The notes under the pieces were generated by a model. The model had not been told where the DNA came from. It made no database searches and worked only from the letters and a program-made list of their open reading frames with translations. The position numbers and the translations under genes were made by a program. Below, one piece after another: positions 7,255 through 17,143 of a DNA stretch of 32,200 nt. This stretch comes from Desulfobacterales bacterium (GTDB taxonomy: Bacteria; Desulfobacterota; Desulfobacteria; Desulfobacterales; JARGFK01). Numbering within the stretch: the stretch's first letter is position 1; every line of letters begins with the position of its first letter. The stretch covers positions 1 to 32,200 of the forward strand of contig JARGFK010000051.1 in NCBI GenBank assembly GCA_029211065.1. The letters run 5' to 3'.

Positions 7255-8280
7255 ATGAACTGGGATTGGGAAAAATTAAAGTCGCAGCAGGATAAAGGCC
7301 CCATGCCGCCGCAAATGGATGAAATTATCCAGAAATTCAAAAAAATGAAACTGCCGGGAGGGCCGCTGCTGGTTATCGTCATCCTCCTCATATTTTTCGG
7401 CTCCTCGACATTTTACACGGTCGGAGTGGACGAGGTGGGAGTTGTCCAGCGGTTCGGCAAGTATGTCCGAATCAGCCAGCCCGGTCTTAGCTTTAAGCTG
7501 CCCACCGGGATCGAAAAGGTTACCAAAGTCAAAGTCCGCCGCGTTTATAAGGAGGAATTCGGTTTTAGTTCCGTAGTTGCCGGCCAGAGAACCGTTTTCT
7601 CGTCCCCCACCGAAGATACGAATGTTTCCCTCATGCTGACGGGTGATCTGAATGTGGCGGTGGTTCCATGGATTGTCCAGTATCGCATAAAGGATCCCTA
7701 CAATTTTCTATTCAAGGTTCGTGATATCCGGATGCTTCTCACCGATATGTCCCAGGCGGCCATGCGGCTGGTCGTGGGCGACCGCAGTATTAACGAGATC
7801 ATCAGCAAACGGGATGAAATCGCCATGGAGGCCAAACGTGTCCTGCAAATCGAGCTGGACAAGGCTGAATCCGGCATTTATATCAGCACCATCGAAATGA
7901 AAAAGACCAATGTGCCGACGCCGGTTGAGCCTTCTTTTAATGAAGTCAACCAGGCCACCCAGGAAAAGGAAAAAATGATCTATCAGGCCAAGGAAGACTA
8001 CAACAAGGAAATCCCGGCTGCCAGGGGCGAGGCCGAAAGGACCATCAAGGCGGCTGAAGGGTATGCCCTCGACCGGGTCAACCGGGCCAAGGGTGATGCA
8101 TCAAGGTTCACAGCCCAATACAAGGAATACGCCCAGGCAAAGGACGTTACCAAGCGCAGGCTTTACCTCGAAACTTTAAATAACCTTTTTCCCAAACTGG
8201 GCCAGAAATACATCATTGACGCCAATCAGAAAAACTTTTTACCTTTACTTAACCTCGGACAACCAGGAATACAAAAATGA
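7255..8280 (+). CDS. hflK: FtsH protease modulator HflK
   Basis: This 341-residue SPFH/band-7 protein has a short Met/Pro-rich cytoplasmic start, one transmembrane helix (GGPLLVIVILLIFFGSSTFY, about residues 36-55) and the family sequence VGVDEVGVVQRFGKYV...PGLSFKLP. It continues with PWIVQYRIKDPYNFLF and VGDRSINEIISKRDEI, then the long helix FNEVNQATQEKEKMIYQAKEDYNKEIPAARGEAERTIKAAEGYALDRVNRAKGDA. HflK and HflC form a cage around the membrane AAA+ protease FtsH and tune its access to substrates. The reading frame overlaps hflC by 4 bp (ATGA), which implies coupled, stoichiometric synthesis. It lacks the long Gly-rich N-terminus seen in E. coli HflK. Confidence 0.94.
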   Translation: MNWDWEKLKSQQDKGPMPPQMDEIIQKFKKMKLPGGPLLVIVILLIFFGSSTFYTVGVDEVGVVQRFGKYVRISQPGLSFKLPTGIEKVTKVKVRRVYKEEFGFSSVVAGQRTVFSSPTEDTNVSLMLTGDLNVAVVPWIVQYRIKDPYNFLFKVRDIRMLLTDMSQAAMRLVVGDRSINEIISKRDEIAMEAKRVLQIELDKAESGIYISTIEMKKTNVPTPVEPSFNEVNQATQEKEKMIYQAKEDYNKEIPAARGEAERTIKAAEGYALDRVNRAKGDASRFTAQYKEYAQAKDVTKRRLYLETLNNLFPKLGQKYIIDANQKNFLPLLNLGQPGIQK

Positions 8281-9218
8281 AATCTAAAGGTTTAATCATC
8301 ATTGTAGCTGCCATCGTCCTTTTCTTCGGCTTTGCTTCGGCCTATGTGGTCGATGAGACCGAACAGGTCGTCGTCACCCAATTCGGCAAGGTCATTGGAA
8401 GCCCCAAAACAGAACCGGGTTTATATTTTCGTTTGCCGTTTATCCAGAACACCAATTATTTCCCCAAGAATCTGCTGTCTTGGGACGGCGACCCCGGTCA
8501 AATCCCCACCCTGGATAAGACCTTCATCTGGGTCGACACCTTTGCCCGCTGGAAAATCGTCGACCCCGTTAAATTTTTCCAGACCCTCAATAATACCGTA
8601 AGCGCCATGGGGCGTCTGGATGATATCATCGATCCGGCCGTAAGGAATTTTATTACATCCTATCCCCTCATAGAAACGGTTCGTCAGAGCAACCGCGAAC
8701 TGGACACCTTTGAGCTCGGTCTGGAAGATGTCAAGAAAGAAAAATCATATAAAATCACCACCGGCCGGGAAGTCATTACCCAGAACATACTGCAACAGGC
8801 TCAGCCCAAACTGCTCGAATTCGGTATTGAACTGGTGGATGTGAAGCTCAAGCGCGTCAACTATGTGGAGCAGGTTAGAGACTCCGTCTATGGCCGGATG
8901 ATTGCCGAACGTAAGCAGATAGCCGAAAAATTCCGATCGGAGGGTAAAGGCGAGGCCCAGAAAATACGAGGTGAAAAAGAACGTGATTTAAAACAGATCA
9001 CCTCGGAAGCCTACCGCACCGCCCAGGAAATAATGGGAAAAGCGGATGCCGAAGCGACCAAGCTGTATGCCCAGGCCTACAATGCGGATCCGGAATTTTA
9101 TTCTTTTGTCAAAACACTGGAAATATATAAAGACGTCCTTGACGATAAAAATTCGCTGATACTGTCAACCGATTCGGAATTTTTAAAATATTTTAAGGGG
9201 TATTCCCAAAAACCCTAA
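8277..9218 (+). CDS. hflC: FtsH protease modulator HflC
   Basis: The 313-residue SPFH protein starts with a signal-anchor helix (GLIIIVAAIVLFFGFASAYVV, residues 5-25). The family blocks follow: VDETEQVVVTQFGKVIG...PGLYFRLPF, DTFARWKIVDPVKFFQTL, IGVELVDVKLKRVNYVEQVRDSVYGRMIAERKQIAEKFRSEGKGEAQKIRGEKERDLK (here starting FGIELVD), and DPEFYSFVKTLEIYKDVL near the end. It is the partner of HflK in the FtsH-HflKC complex. It overlaps hflK by 4 bp and is followed 20 bp later by a terminator, so the operon has two genes. Confidence 0.94.
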   Translation: MKSKGLIIIVAAIVLFFGFASAYVVDETEQVVVTQFGKVIGSPKTEPGLYFRLPFIQNTNYFPKNLLSWDGDPGQIPTLDKTFIWVDTFARWKIVDPVKFFQTLNNTVSAMGRLDDIIDPAVRNFITSYPLIETVRQSNRELDTFELGLEDVKKEKSYKITTGREVITQNILQQAQPKLLEFGIELVDVKLKRVNYVEQVRDSVYGRMIAERKQIAEKFRSEGKGEAQKIRGEKERDLKQITSEAYRTAQEIMGKADAEATKLYAQAYNADPEFYSFVKTLEIYKDVLDDKNSLILSTDSEFLKYFKGYSQKP

Positions 9219-9237
9219 GACAACCTAAGACAAATAG

Positions 9238-9272
9238 AAAAGCACCGACCCTTGCTGGGTGTCGGTGCTTTT
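9238..9272. terminator. Terminator after hflC, possibly bidirectional
   Basis: The arms AAAAGCACCGAC and GTCGGTGCTTTT are perfectly complementary (12 bp) around an 11-nt loop. The A-run before and T-run after let it work on both strands. It closes hflKC and can also stop the small minus-strand gene that ends at 9308. Confidence 0.85.
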
Positions 9273-9307
9273 CCCATTTCTGGATTCATCGAGAGCGCCG
9301 GAAATCA

Positions 9308-9406
9308 TTATTTACCTTTTCTTCTCTGATGCCGCGTTCGGGCTAAAAGCTTTCTGTGTTTATGTTTTCGCATTTTTTTCCTGCGTTTTTTGACTACAGA
9401 TCCCAA
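9308..9406 (-). CDS. AURKAIP1/COX24-domain (bS22/mS38-like) small ribosomal protein
   Basis: A 32-residue, extremely basic peptide begins MGSVVKKRRKKMRKHKHRK and ends ARTRHQRRKGK. This matches the COX24/AURKAIP1 family, whose members are the mycobacterial small-subunit protein bS22 and the mitoribosomal mS38. It starts with TTG at 9406, behind an excellent GGAGGTGA 4 nt upstream; the family's invariant G-S-V-V follows directly, which fixes the start. An internal ATG exists at residue 12 but would remove the conserved KKRRKK. Such genes are often missed because of size and start codon. It is convergent with hflC across the shared terminator. Confidence 0.88.
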   Translation of the reverse strand: MGSVVKKRRKKMRKHKHRKLLARTRHQRRKGK

Positions 9407-9599
9407 CCCATCACCTCCAATCTGTTCGGTTTAAGTACAAAATGATTTAGTACCACCTTTAAACCGTGATTGTCCATATTTTTTTTATTTATTTAATGAA
9501 AATGTTTCCCCCCTTTTTTCATATACGACCCTGGTAATGGATTGAATCGTTGGGGGGCATGTGATATTAATATTTTTTTAAAAAAATGGACTTTCTTTA

Positions 9600-10157
9600 A
9601 TGGCGCCACCCATTATGCCGAAATCTCTGAAGAAATTTACCGCTGTCCAGATAAAGGTCGTCAACAATTCTGTTGCCCTGGCTGAAGAGCTGGTCAGTGA
9701 GCACTACAAAATGTCCGCCGGTCAGTGGTTGCGGCCCAAGTATGACGTTAAAACCCTGGCGGACTTGAGCCCCCCTGAAATTGTCCACGGCCCTTTCGCC
9801 CAGATCATTCGGTATAAGGGACGGAGAAATGACAAGTCCCTGGAATCGTCAACCTATGATTTTTACAAAATCTGCCTCCAGGACCACTTTATCCTTTCCG
9901 CCATGAAAAGTTCCGGCCATTTAAAGCTCTTTCCATTTGTGCTGTATATTGTGGCGCACGAATTAATCCATATTGTCCGGTTCAGTAAGTTTCTGCAAAA
10001 TTTTAATGCCACCCCGGCGGAAATACTTGCGGAGGAAACCCGTGTCCATGAAACCACCCACAAAATACTCAGTAAGCTGCCGATAAACGATTTGCCGCCG
10101 GTCCTGGCGTTTTATGAAAAATGGCGCACCCCCATTGAAGGCATCCTGAGCCCTTAA
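9600..10157 (+). CDS. Unknown protein with two HExxH motifs (putative zinc-dependent peptidase-like)
   Basis: I do not recognise the family of this 185-residue protein. It has no signal peptide. A hydrophobic segment (FPFVLYIVAHELIHIVRF) contains HELIH at residues 120-124. A second HExxH, HETTH, occurs at residues 150-154, preceded by AEILAEETRVH. HExxH is the zinc-binding and catalytic motif of many metallopeptidases, with a third ligand 20-35 residues downstream; E145, E146 or H150 could serve here. Metal binding and peptidase activity are inferences. The ATG at 9600 has no obvious Shine-Dalgarno; ATG at 9615 is an alternative. It sits between hflKC and fmdB-groESL, a proteostasis neighbourhood. 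Confidence 0.75.
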   Translation: MAPPIMPKSLKKFTAVQIKVVNNSVALAEELVSEHYKMSAGQWLRPKYDVKTLADLSPPEIVHGPFAQIIRYKGRRNDKSLESSTYDFYKICLQDHFILSAMKSSGHLKLFPFVLYIVAHELIHIVRFSKFLQNFNATPAEILAEETRVHETTHKILSKLPINDLPPVLAFYEKWRTPIEGILSP

Positions 10158-10221
10158 ATGCTTATTTCCGCCGGGTCCGTTAGGGGTTATAAAAACATCA
10201 TAAAAAAAACTGTTTAGTGCC

Positions 10222-10249
10222 TTGACATCATCTAAACATTAGTTATATT
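10222..10249 (+). promoter_or_regulatory. Strong sigma70-type promoter of the fmdB-like gene
   Basis: Consensus TTGACA (10222-10227), a 16-bp spacer and TATATT (10244-10249) lie 54 bp upstream of the ATG at 10303. It may also feed groESL, since no terminator is apparent between them. Confidence 0.65.
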
Positions 10250-10302
10250 TAGTAAGATTCATTTGCAAAGTAGCTTTTTTGATTTACAGGAGGTTCTACC
10301 CC

Positions 10303-10575
10303 ATGCCCATTTATGAATTTGAATGTACCAAATGCGGCGCCATGGAAGAAGTTTTTCAAAAGCTTTCCGAAAAACCGCTTTTAAAATGCAAACACTGTTC
10401 CGGAAAACTGCATAAGCTTATTTCACAAAGCAGCTTTCACCTGAAAGGAACAGGTTGGTATGTAACCGACTATGCCAATAAATCACGATCAACGGCCACA
10501 AATCAGAAAAAGGAAGAAAAAAAATCCAGCGAAAAACCCGATACGTCCGTCAAAGTCACCGACAGTAGCACCTAA
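10303..10575 (+). CDS. FmdB-family zinc ribbon protein
   Basis: The 90-residue product starts MPIYEFECTKCG and continues KPLLKCKHCSGKLHKLIS, a C-x2-C...C-x2-C zinc ribbon that defines the FmdB/CxxC_CxxC_SSSS family. SSFHLKGTGWYVTDYA is the standard central block. The C-terminal 30 residues are a Lys/Ser/Thr-rich disordered tail. FmdB was named as a formamidase regulator, but the general role of the family is not established. The ATG at 10303 is chosen for its AGGAGG 9 nt upstream and the canonical M-P-I-Y-E-F start; an in-frame start further upstream (10279) would lie over that site. Confidence 0.92.
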   Translation: MPIYEFECTKCGAMEEVFQKLSEKPLLKCKHCSGKLHKLISQSSFHLKGTGWYVTDYANKSRSTATNQKKEEKKSSEKPDTSVKVTDSST

Positions 10576-10644
10576 ATTTCAAAGCGCTACTGTTTTTTAT
10601 TTAGAAAATCTACAAAAAGACAAAAAATTCAGACACATCCCTTT

Positions 10645-10698
10645 ACAACTGAATATTTATGATTACAGTGTACGACTGAATATGTGTGATTACAGTGT
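10645..10698. repeat. Two 27-bp tandem repeats upstream of groES
   Basis: Bases 10645-10671 and 10672-10698 are abutting copies that differ at only three positions. Each carries ACTGAATAT and TGATTACAGTGT. They end 33 bp before the groES ATG. No CIRCE element (TTAGCACTC-N9-GAGTGCTAA) and no clear sigma32 promoter is found, so these repeats are the most conspicuous candidate operator of the chaperonin operon. Confidence 0.8.
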
Positions 10699-10731
10699 AA
10701 CAAAACCAATCTAAAAAGGAGAATTTAGACC

Positions 10732-11019
10732 ATGAAGCTGAGACCATTACAGGATCGAATTTTGGTAAAACGGGTAGAGGAAGAAGCCAAGACCAAGGGC
10801 GGAATTATTATTCCGGACACTGCAAAGGAGAAACCGGCCGAGGGCAAAGTCATCGCGGTCGGCAATGGAAAACTGGATGACGACGGCAAACGGATACCCC
10901 TTGAAATAAAAAAAGGCGACCGCATTCTGTTCGGCAAATATTCAGGCACCGAGGTTAAAATTGAAGGTGTTGAGCATTTGATTATGCGTGAAGAAGACGT
11001 TCTGGCTGTGATAGAATAA
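10732..11019 (+). CDS. groES: Co-chaperonin GroES
   Basis: This 95-residue protein has all standard blocks: [14 protein letters not shown], the mobile loop ([20 protein letters not shown], about residues 16-35), [11 protein letters not shown], and [34 protein letters not shown]. The heptameric lid closes the GroEL cavity. A good AAGGAG lies 10 nt upstream of the ATG. groEL starts 34 bp downstream, the usual bicistronic arrangement. Confidence 0.98.
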   Translation: MKLRPLQDRILVKRVEEEAKTKGGIIIPDTAKEKPAEGKVIAVGNGKLDDDGKRIPLEIKKGDRILFGKYSGTEVKIEGVEHLIMREEDVLAVIE

Positions 11020-11047
11020 CATTTTTAAATTAAATGATGGAGGATAG

Positions 11048-12718
<1,671 letters not shown>

Positions 12719-12743
12719 TCGCTCGACGCAACCAACACCCTAC

Positions 12744-12782
12744 AAAAAAACCCGTATGCCCAAAGCATGCGGGTTTTTTTTT
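12744..12782 (+). terminator. Rho-independent terminator of groESL
   Basis: AACCCGTATGC pairs with GCATGCGGGTT (one mismatch/G-T) around a CCAAA loop, followed by a run of nine T. A complementary A-run on the 5' side could extend the stem. Confidence 0.88.
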
Positions 12783-12809
12783 ATTGTCGCCCTGAAATGT
12801 TTGAAAAGC

Positions 12810-12838
12810 TTGACAAATCTTCCCGGAAAGTATATATA
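12810..12838 (+). promoter_or_regulatory. Strong sigma70-type promoter of the LysM gene
   Basis: TTGACA (12810-12815), an exact 17-bp spacer and TATATA (12833-12838) lie 59 bp upstream of the ATG at 12898. Confidence 0.7.
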
Positions 12839-12897
12839 AAAGACGGTTATTTATAGATACCTATCAACCAGTAACCCAAAGAGAATCGGAGCATCTG

Positions 12898-14013
12898 ATG
12901 CGTTATCAGAATTTAATTCGGATTTCGTTATGTTTGTGTATTTCTACCGCCATGCTGTGGGCGGCACCGTCTTCGCCTGTTGCAGAAGAGGCCCCAAAAG
13001 AATTTCCGCATGAATCCGGCATGTATTATACCATTCAAAAGGGCGACACGTTGTGGGACCTTTCAAAACGATTTTTCGATTCACCCGACCAATGGCCCGA
13101 TCTGTGGAATCAGAACGACCAGATCCCCAACCCCCACTGGATTTATCCGGGGGAACGGATCCGACTCTTTCGCCAGGAGGGTGTTGAAAAGATAAAAGAA
13201 CCTGAAAAGGTTATCGAGCAGGCCAAGCAGGAAGAAGAAAAAAAGGTGGAAGCTGTAAAGGCGGCGCCGCCGCCACCGCCGCCAAAAGAACCACCCTATT
13301 ACTACTACACACAGATTGAAAAAGTCGGCTTTATCAGAAAAGACCCCGTCAATCCGTCCGGTACCATCTTTCGCTCCCAGGACGACAAGGCAATGATCAG
13401 CCAGGGCGATGAAGTGTACATCCGCCCGGCTGAACATACGATTCTCTATCCAGGAGCGACTTATACCGCATACCGGAACGTTGAAGGCATCAGAGGAAAA
13501 AAATATTCGGAACTGGTGGATTCCCATGGAACCCAGCATTATTTCACCGGTGTTGTTGAAATCATAAAACAGGACGCCGACTACTATGTCGCCAGAGTTG
13601 TCCGTTCGCATCGGGACATTCGCATCAATGACCTGTTGATGCCGCACATTCCGCGATCACCTAAAATTATCCTTTCGGAAAGCAGGGAAGGTGTCCTGGG
13701 ACAAATACTTGTTAACGAAGACCGGGACAGAATGTTCGGTGACAACACCATCGCCTTCATTGACAAGGGCAAAAAAGACGGCATTCAAGCCGGTCAGACT
13801 TACAGCGTATTTTATGAGGACAAACATGGTTTAAAGTTCTATAAGGAAGGCGAACTTTTAAAACCAACAGCGTCGATGGAACCCGTCAACACACCCATTG
13901 ATTTTGCAAAAATATTGGTGCTCCTTACAGAAGAGACCACCTCGACGGTTCTGGTCACTTATTCGGAAAAAGACCTCTACCCCACCGCACGGATACGGAC
14001 GCCTGCCAGATAA
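12898..14013 (+). CDS. Exported LysM peptidoglycan-binding protein
   Basis: The 371-residue protein has a signal peptide (residues 1-23, ending AMLWAAPSS) and one LysM domain at about 43-91 (YYTIQKGDTLWDLSKRFFDSP...IPNPHWIYPGERIRL), which binds N-acetylglucosamine in peptidoglycan. A Glu/Lys-rich helix (95-120) and a Pro run (six prolines near 125) follow. The C-terminal 230 residues show no catalytic motif I know. The segment AFIDKGKKDGIQAGQTYSVF is the kind of beta-rich motif found in other LysM proteins of this phylum. A structural envelope role is likely, but the exact job is unknown. It is transcribed from its own promoter. Confidence 0.85.
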   Translation: MRYQNLIRISLCLCISTAMLWAAPSSPVAEEAPKEFPHESGMYYTIQKGDTLWDLSKRFFDSPDQWPDLWNQNDQIPNPHWIYPGERIRLFRQEGVEKIKEPEKVIEQAKQEEEKKVEAVKAAPPPPPPKEPPYYYYTQIEKVGFIRKDPVNPSGTIFRSQDDKAMISQGDEVYIRPAEHTILYPGATYTAYRNVEGIRGKKYSELVDSHGTQHYFTGVVEIIKQDADYYVARVVRSHRDIRINDLLMPHIPRSPKIILSESREGVLGQILVNEDRDRMFGDNTIAFIDKGKKDGIQAGQTYSVFYEDKHGLKFYKEGELLKPTASMEPVNTPIDFAKILVLLTEETTSTVLVTYSEKDLYPTARIRTPAR

Positions 14014-14444
14014 GTGCCGCTCCTTCCCATCATTCCAATGGGGCAGGATTGTTACGTGCGTTAGATCGGCTTTCACGAGATCATTGCAAAAAGCCCCTTT
14101 TTGCTTAATTTCGGCGTCAGTCTCTAGTTTTAACCCTTGGAATACGCTATGTATTCGTGGGGTTAATCCCACCGCAGCTATTTTTTGATGACATAATTCC
14201 GCATATGAATTTTAAACACGCACCGGATGTTGGGGCCGGCACGCCCTGCCAGGATAAACCAGCCCACTAAAAGGTGTCTAATAAAACTGACAGCATCGTC
14301 CTGATTATGCAGTCTTTTCTACCTCACCTATCTGATATCTTTTAGTGCAAAATCTCTTTTTTGGGTACCGTAGCAGCGCTCGTTAACCCCGCAGTTTGTT
14401 GCAGGGTTCTTCAATAATTTTAGCCAGCACTGTCAATAAACAAT
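14014..14444. other. Intergenic region between the convergent LysM and three-TM genes
   Basis: In these 431 bp I see no convincing gene. The minus frame at 14035-14172 encodes an ordinary-looking peptide (LKLETDAEIKQKGAFCNDL...) that may be a degraded fragment or dispersed-repeat remnant. An AT-rich hairpin (CAATAAA / TTTATTG, about 14432-14448) sits at the end of the minus-strand gene. There is no GC-rich terminator. Confidence 0.4.
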
Positions 14445-14867
14445 TTATTGGCCGATAGATAGATACAGCTTGTAAAGGGTGATCAGTATGCCATACAGGC
14501 CGAAAATAAACAGGAGTACCGACAATAATACAATAATTTGCCCATAAATAGTTGCTGATTCACCTTCTACTATGCGGGTATCACGAAGGACTTTAACCCC
14601 TGGCGGTGGGAAATTCCGGTATTTTAAAACATTGCGTCCAAAGCAAGCCAAATAGATCGCGATGGAAACAACAGCGAGAAACATGACACCCAGTAAACAC
14701 CTTACCAGTGCAAGCCCCTTTTGAGGCTCAATTTGATGAACTGTTTGATTAATCCGGGGGAGCAGCCCCAGAAACAGCGCCAAACCGGATAAAACTATCA
14801 GGAACAATATGACAATGATCTTTCGGCGATACGATTTATCGGCCTGAATAATTTTCGGGCTCATCAT
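14445..14867 (-). CDS. Three-TM membrane protein of unknown function
   Basis: This 140-residue protein has three hydrophobic segments: IIVILFLIVLSGLALFLGLL (about 17-36), LVRCLLGVMFLAVVSIAIYLAC (54-75) and GQIIVLLSVLLFIFGLYGILITLY (109-132). Between the second and third is a short loop reading RNFPPPGVKVLRDTRIVEGE. I do not recognise the family. The start is preceded by GGGA; the second Met is equally possible. It lies 134 bp downstream of the PilB-like ATPase gene on the same strand and may be the last gene of the pilus locus, but no motif ties it to pili. Confidence 0.7.
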   Translation of the reverse strand: MMSPKIIQADKSYRRKIIVILFLIVLSGLALFLGLLPRINQTVHQIEPQKGLALVRCLLGVMFLAVVSIAIYLACFGRNVLKYRNFPPPGVKVLRDTRIVEGESATIYGQIIVLLSVLLFIFGLYGILITLYKLYLSIGQ

Positions 14868-15001
14868 TTTTTCCCATTCTGTCTATGTTTATATTTCAAA
14901 TGCCAAAAAGCATGATGTGTAATTTGCCCGCATCATCTCACAAACCCCAGCATATCTATCAAGATTCTGTTACGGAAACGCCAAACAAACCCTTTAGCGA
15001 T

Positions 15002-16828
15002 CTAATCGAGCTGCCCCCAAGTGACCCGCAATACCTCCTGGTAAGTGGTTTTTCCTTCCAGGAGCGTTCTTACGGCATTTCTTCTTAATGTCACCATACC
15101 TTCTTTCTGGGCCTGCGCCCGTATGTCTTCCATGGGTGTGGCCGGCGACGTCATCTGCTTAATCGTTTCCGAATACGGCAGCACTTCAAAAATACCGCTT
15201 CTGCCCAGATAGCCGGTTCCCCGACAACGCAAACAGCCCTTGCCCCGGTAAAGTTTAACCTGACCGTTTTGACCCATATCCAGTCCCATGGATTTTAATT
15301 CGGCTGAATCCATATAGAACGGCTCTTTGCAGTAGCTGCATATCTTGCGGACCAGGCGCTGAGCTAAAATACCGACGAGCGTTGCCTGGATTAAAAAAGA
15401 AGGGATGCCGAGGTCTAAAAGCCTGGTAAGCGCCGAGGGTGCATCGTTGGTATGAAGGGTCGACAAGACCAGGTGGCCTGTCAGGGCCGCCTGCACGGCG
15501 TTTTGGGCGGTTTCCAGGTCCCGCATCTCCCCGACCATGATAATGTCCGGATCCTGCCTTAAGATATTCCGTAAAATCGTCGCAAAGGTAATGCCGAGGA
15601 CGGGTTGGACGGCAATCTGATTGAAATCTTCATGCACCATTTCAATAGGATCTTCCACCGTCGCAATATTAATTTCAGGTGTTGATAAGCTCCTGAGGGT
15701 GGAATAAAGGGTGGTTGACTTGCCGCTCCCGGTCGGACCGCAGACCAGCACGATGCCGTGGGGCATGTTGATAAACTTGTTGAACCGGATCAGATCGGCG
15801 CCGCTGAAGCCGAGCATCTCCAGATCCTGAAAAAGAATTTCAGGATCCATCACCCGCATGACGATTTTTTCGCCGAAAGCGACCGGCACGGTGGAGACGC
15901 GTATTTCAACCTCCGCTCCCCCCTTGTCGGTTTTGATCCTGCCATCCTGGGGCCTTCTCTTTTCAGCCATGTTGAGGCGGGAAAGATTTTTGATACGACT
16001 GACCACTGCGAGATGAACATTTTTAGGGAGTTTGTAAACCGTATGCAGAATTCCGTCAATTCGCATTCTGATCCAGCTTGCCTCCCGCTTGGGTTCGATA
16101 TGAATGTCACTGGCACGCTGATCAAATGCATATGAAAACAGATGATTGACCGCCCGGACAATATGCTGGTCATTGGACGGTAGGTCTTCGGCGGATTTCA
16201 ATCTGACATATTGTTCCAGATTGCCCAGATCCACCGTAGGGCCGGCAAACTGGTTTTCCGCAGCAGCAATGGAGCGCTTAAAGCCGAAAAATTCATCAAT
16301 CAACCGGACAATATCTGATTTGGGGCTCAGAACCGCCCGGACTTTCAGTTGAATGGCCCGGGCAATATCTTCAAAGACATCATGGTTATAGGGGTTGGCG
16401 GTTGCCACTGTCAAAAAACCGTCTTTGATGGCGATTGGAAGAACCAGGTGTCTTAAAGCAAAGGATCGGGGGATGGTTGTGGTTACCAGGTTCAAATCCA
16501 GCTTTAAGGGGTCGATTTTTTTAAACGGTATTTTCCATTCACCTGCCAGGATCTCATAAATAAGATCCTCATCCACTAAACCCGACTCCTTGTCCTTTCT
16601 TTTCAGGTTCAGGGCGGCAACAAGATCAACGCCGGTAACAGGGGTTGCAATGCGACCGGATGAAAATCCGCCCTTGGACTTTTTGGCGGTGAGTTTCTCC
16701 AGCTCCTTTTTAAAGCCTTCTTTTTTGGCGAGGATCGCACCGGCCTGCTCGACCGTTATCAGATCGTTATCCAGAAGCACGCGGCAGACATTTTCTGCAG
16801 TGAATTGGTTCCCAGGATCGGTATTCAT
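15002..16828 (-). CDS. pilB: Type IV pilus assembly / type II secretion ATPase (PilB/GspE family)
   Basis: The 608-residue hexameric secretion ATPase powers pilin polymerisation at the cytoplasmic base of a type IV pilus. It has an N-terminal MshEN-like region (VCRVLLDNDLITVEQAGAIL and the domain around AGEWKIPFKKIDPLKLDLNLV). The ATPase core carries ASDIHIEP, Walker A GPTGSGKST (about residue 362), the Asp box ATVEDPIE, Walker B DIIMVGEMRD and the His box LVLSTLHTNDA. The tetracysteine zinc motif CSYC...CLRC is at about 494-533. PilB and GspE cannot be cleanly separated by eye; the surrounding pilin, minor pilin and PilY1 genes favour PilB. It follows the pilin gene after a 315-bp gap. No pilC, pilT or pilQ is in the window. 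Confidence 0.9.
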   Translation of the reverse strand: MNTDPGNQFTAENVCRVLLDNDLITVEQAGAILAKKEGFKKELEKLTAKKSKGGFSSGRIATPVTGVDLVAALNLKRKDKESGLVDEDLIYEILAGEWKIPFKKIDPLKLDLNLVTTTIPRSFALRHLVLPIAIKDGFLTVATANPYNHDVFEDIARAIQLKVRAVLSPKSDIVRLIDEFFGFKRSIAAAENQFAGPTVDLGNLEQYVRLKSAEDLPSNDQHIVRAVNHLFSYAFDQRASDIHIEPKREASWIRMRIDGILHTVYKLPKNVHLAVVSRIKNLSRLNMAEKRRPQDGRIKTDKGGAEVEIRVSTVPVAFGEKIVMRVMDPEILFQDLEMLGFSGADLIRFNKFINMPHGIVLVCGPTGSGKSTTLYSTLRSLSTPEINIATVEDPIEMVHEDFNQIAVQPVLGITFATILRNILRQDPDIIMVGEMRDLETAQNAVQAALTGHLVLSTLHTNDAPSALTRLLDLGIPSFLIQATLVGILAQRLVRKICSYCKEPFYMDSAELKSMGLDMGQNGQVKLYRGKGCLRCRGTGYLGRSGIFEVLPYSETIKQMTSPATPMEDIRAQAQKEGMVTLRRNAVRTLLEGKTTYQEVLRVTWGQLD

Positions 16829-17143
16829 ATGCTCAACTGTTTTGCTGGAATCTCAAACGTATTCATATTCTTCTAAAAATAAAAGAAAATCGGATTGAAA
16901 GCAACCGGAGATTAAGATCGAAGATATGCTCATTGCCGAATCCTGTTCCATTCAGAAGCGAAGCGGCAAACGGCTTTTTCGGGGAATTCCGCAATGCTTC
17001 CGTTGCAATGGGGAACGCAGCAGATAGAACGGCTTTGGGCCTGGCAGGCGGTTGTATCCCTCATGAGAGTCTGGCGTATTTGGCATTTGCACCGGTGCCT
17101 TGCATCAATCGTCAAGAAAGGGCCTCATAAAGTATCGGCCGGA
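16829..17143. other. Intergenic region between pilin and PilB-like gene
   Basis: In these 315 bp short frames exist on both strands (e.g. 16930-17115 on minus), but none has a ribosome binding site or recognisable motif. No terminator is visible after the pilin. It may hold a promoter for the ATPase gene or an untranslated spacer. Confidence 0.4.

Noticed and set aside
10576-10731. CIRCE (HrcA) operator before groES
   Set aside because: No TTAGCACTC-N9-GAGTGCTAA or close variant is present on either strand.
16930-17130. Small genes on either strand in the gap between pilin and pilB-like gene
   Set aside because: Neither frame has a ribosome binding site or a recognisable sequence, and both have Cys/Arg-rich noise composition.
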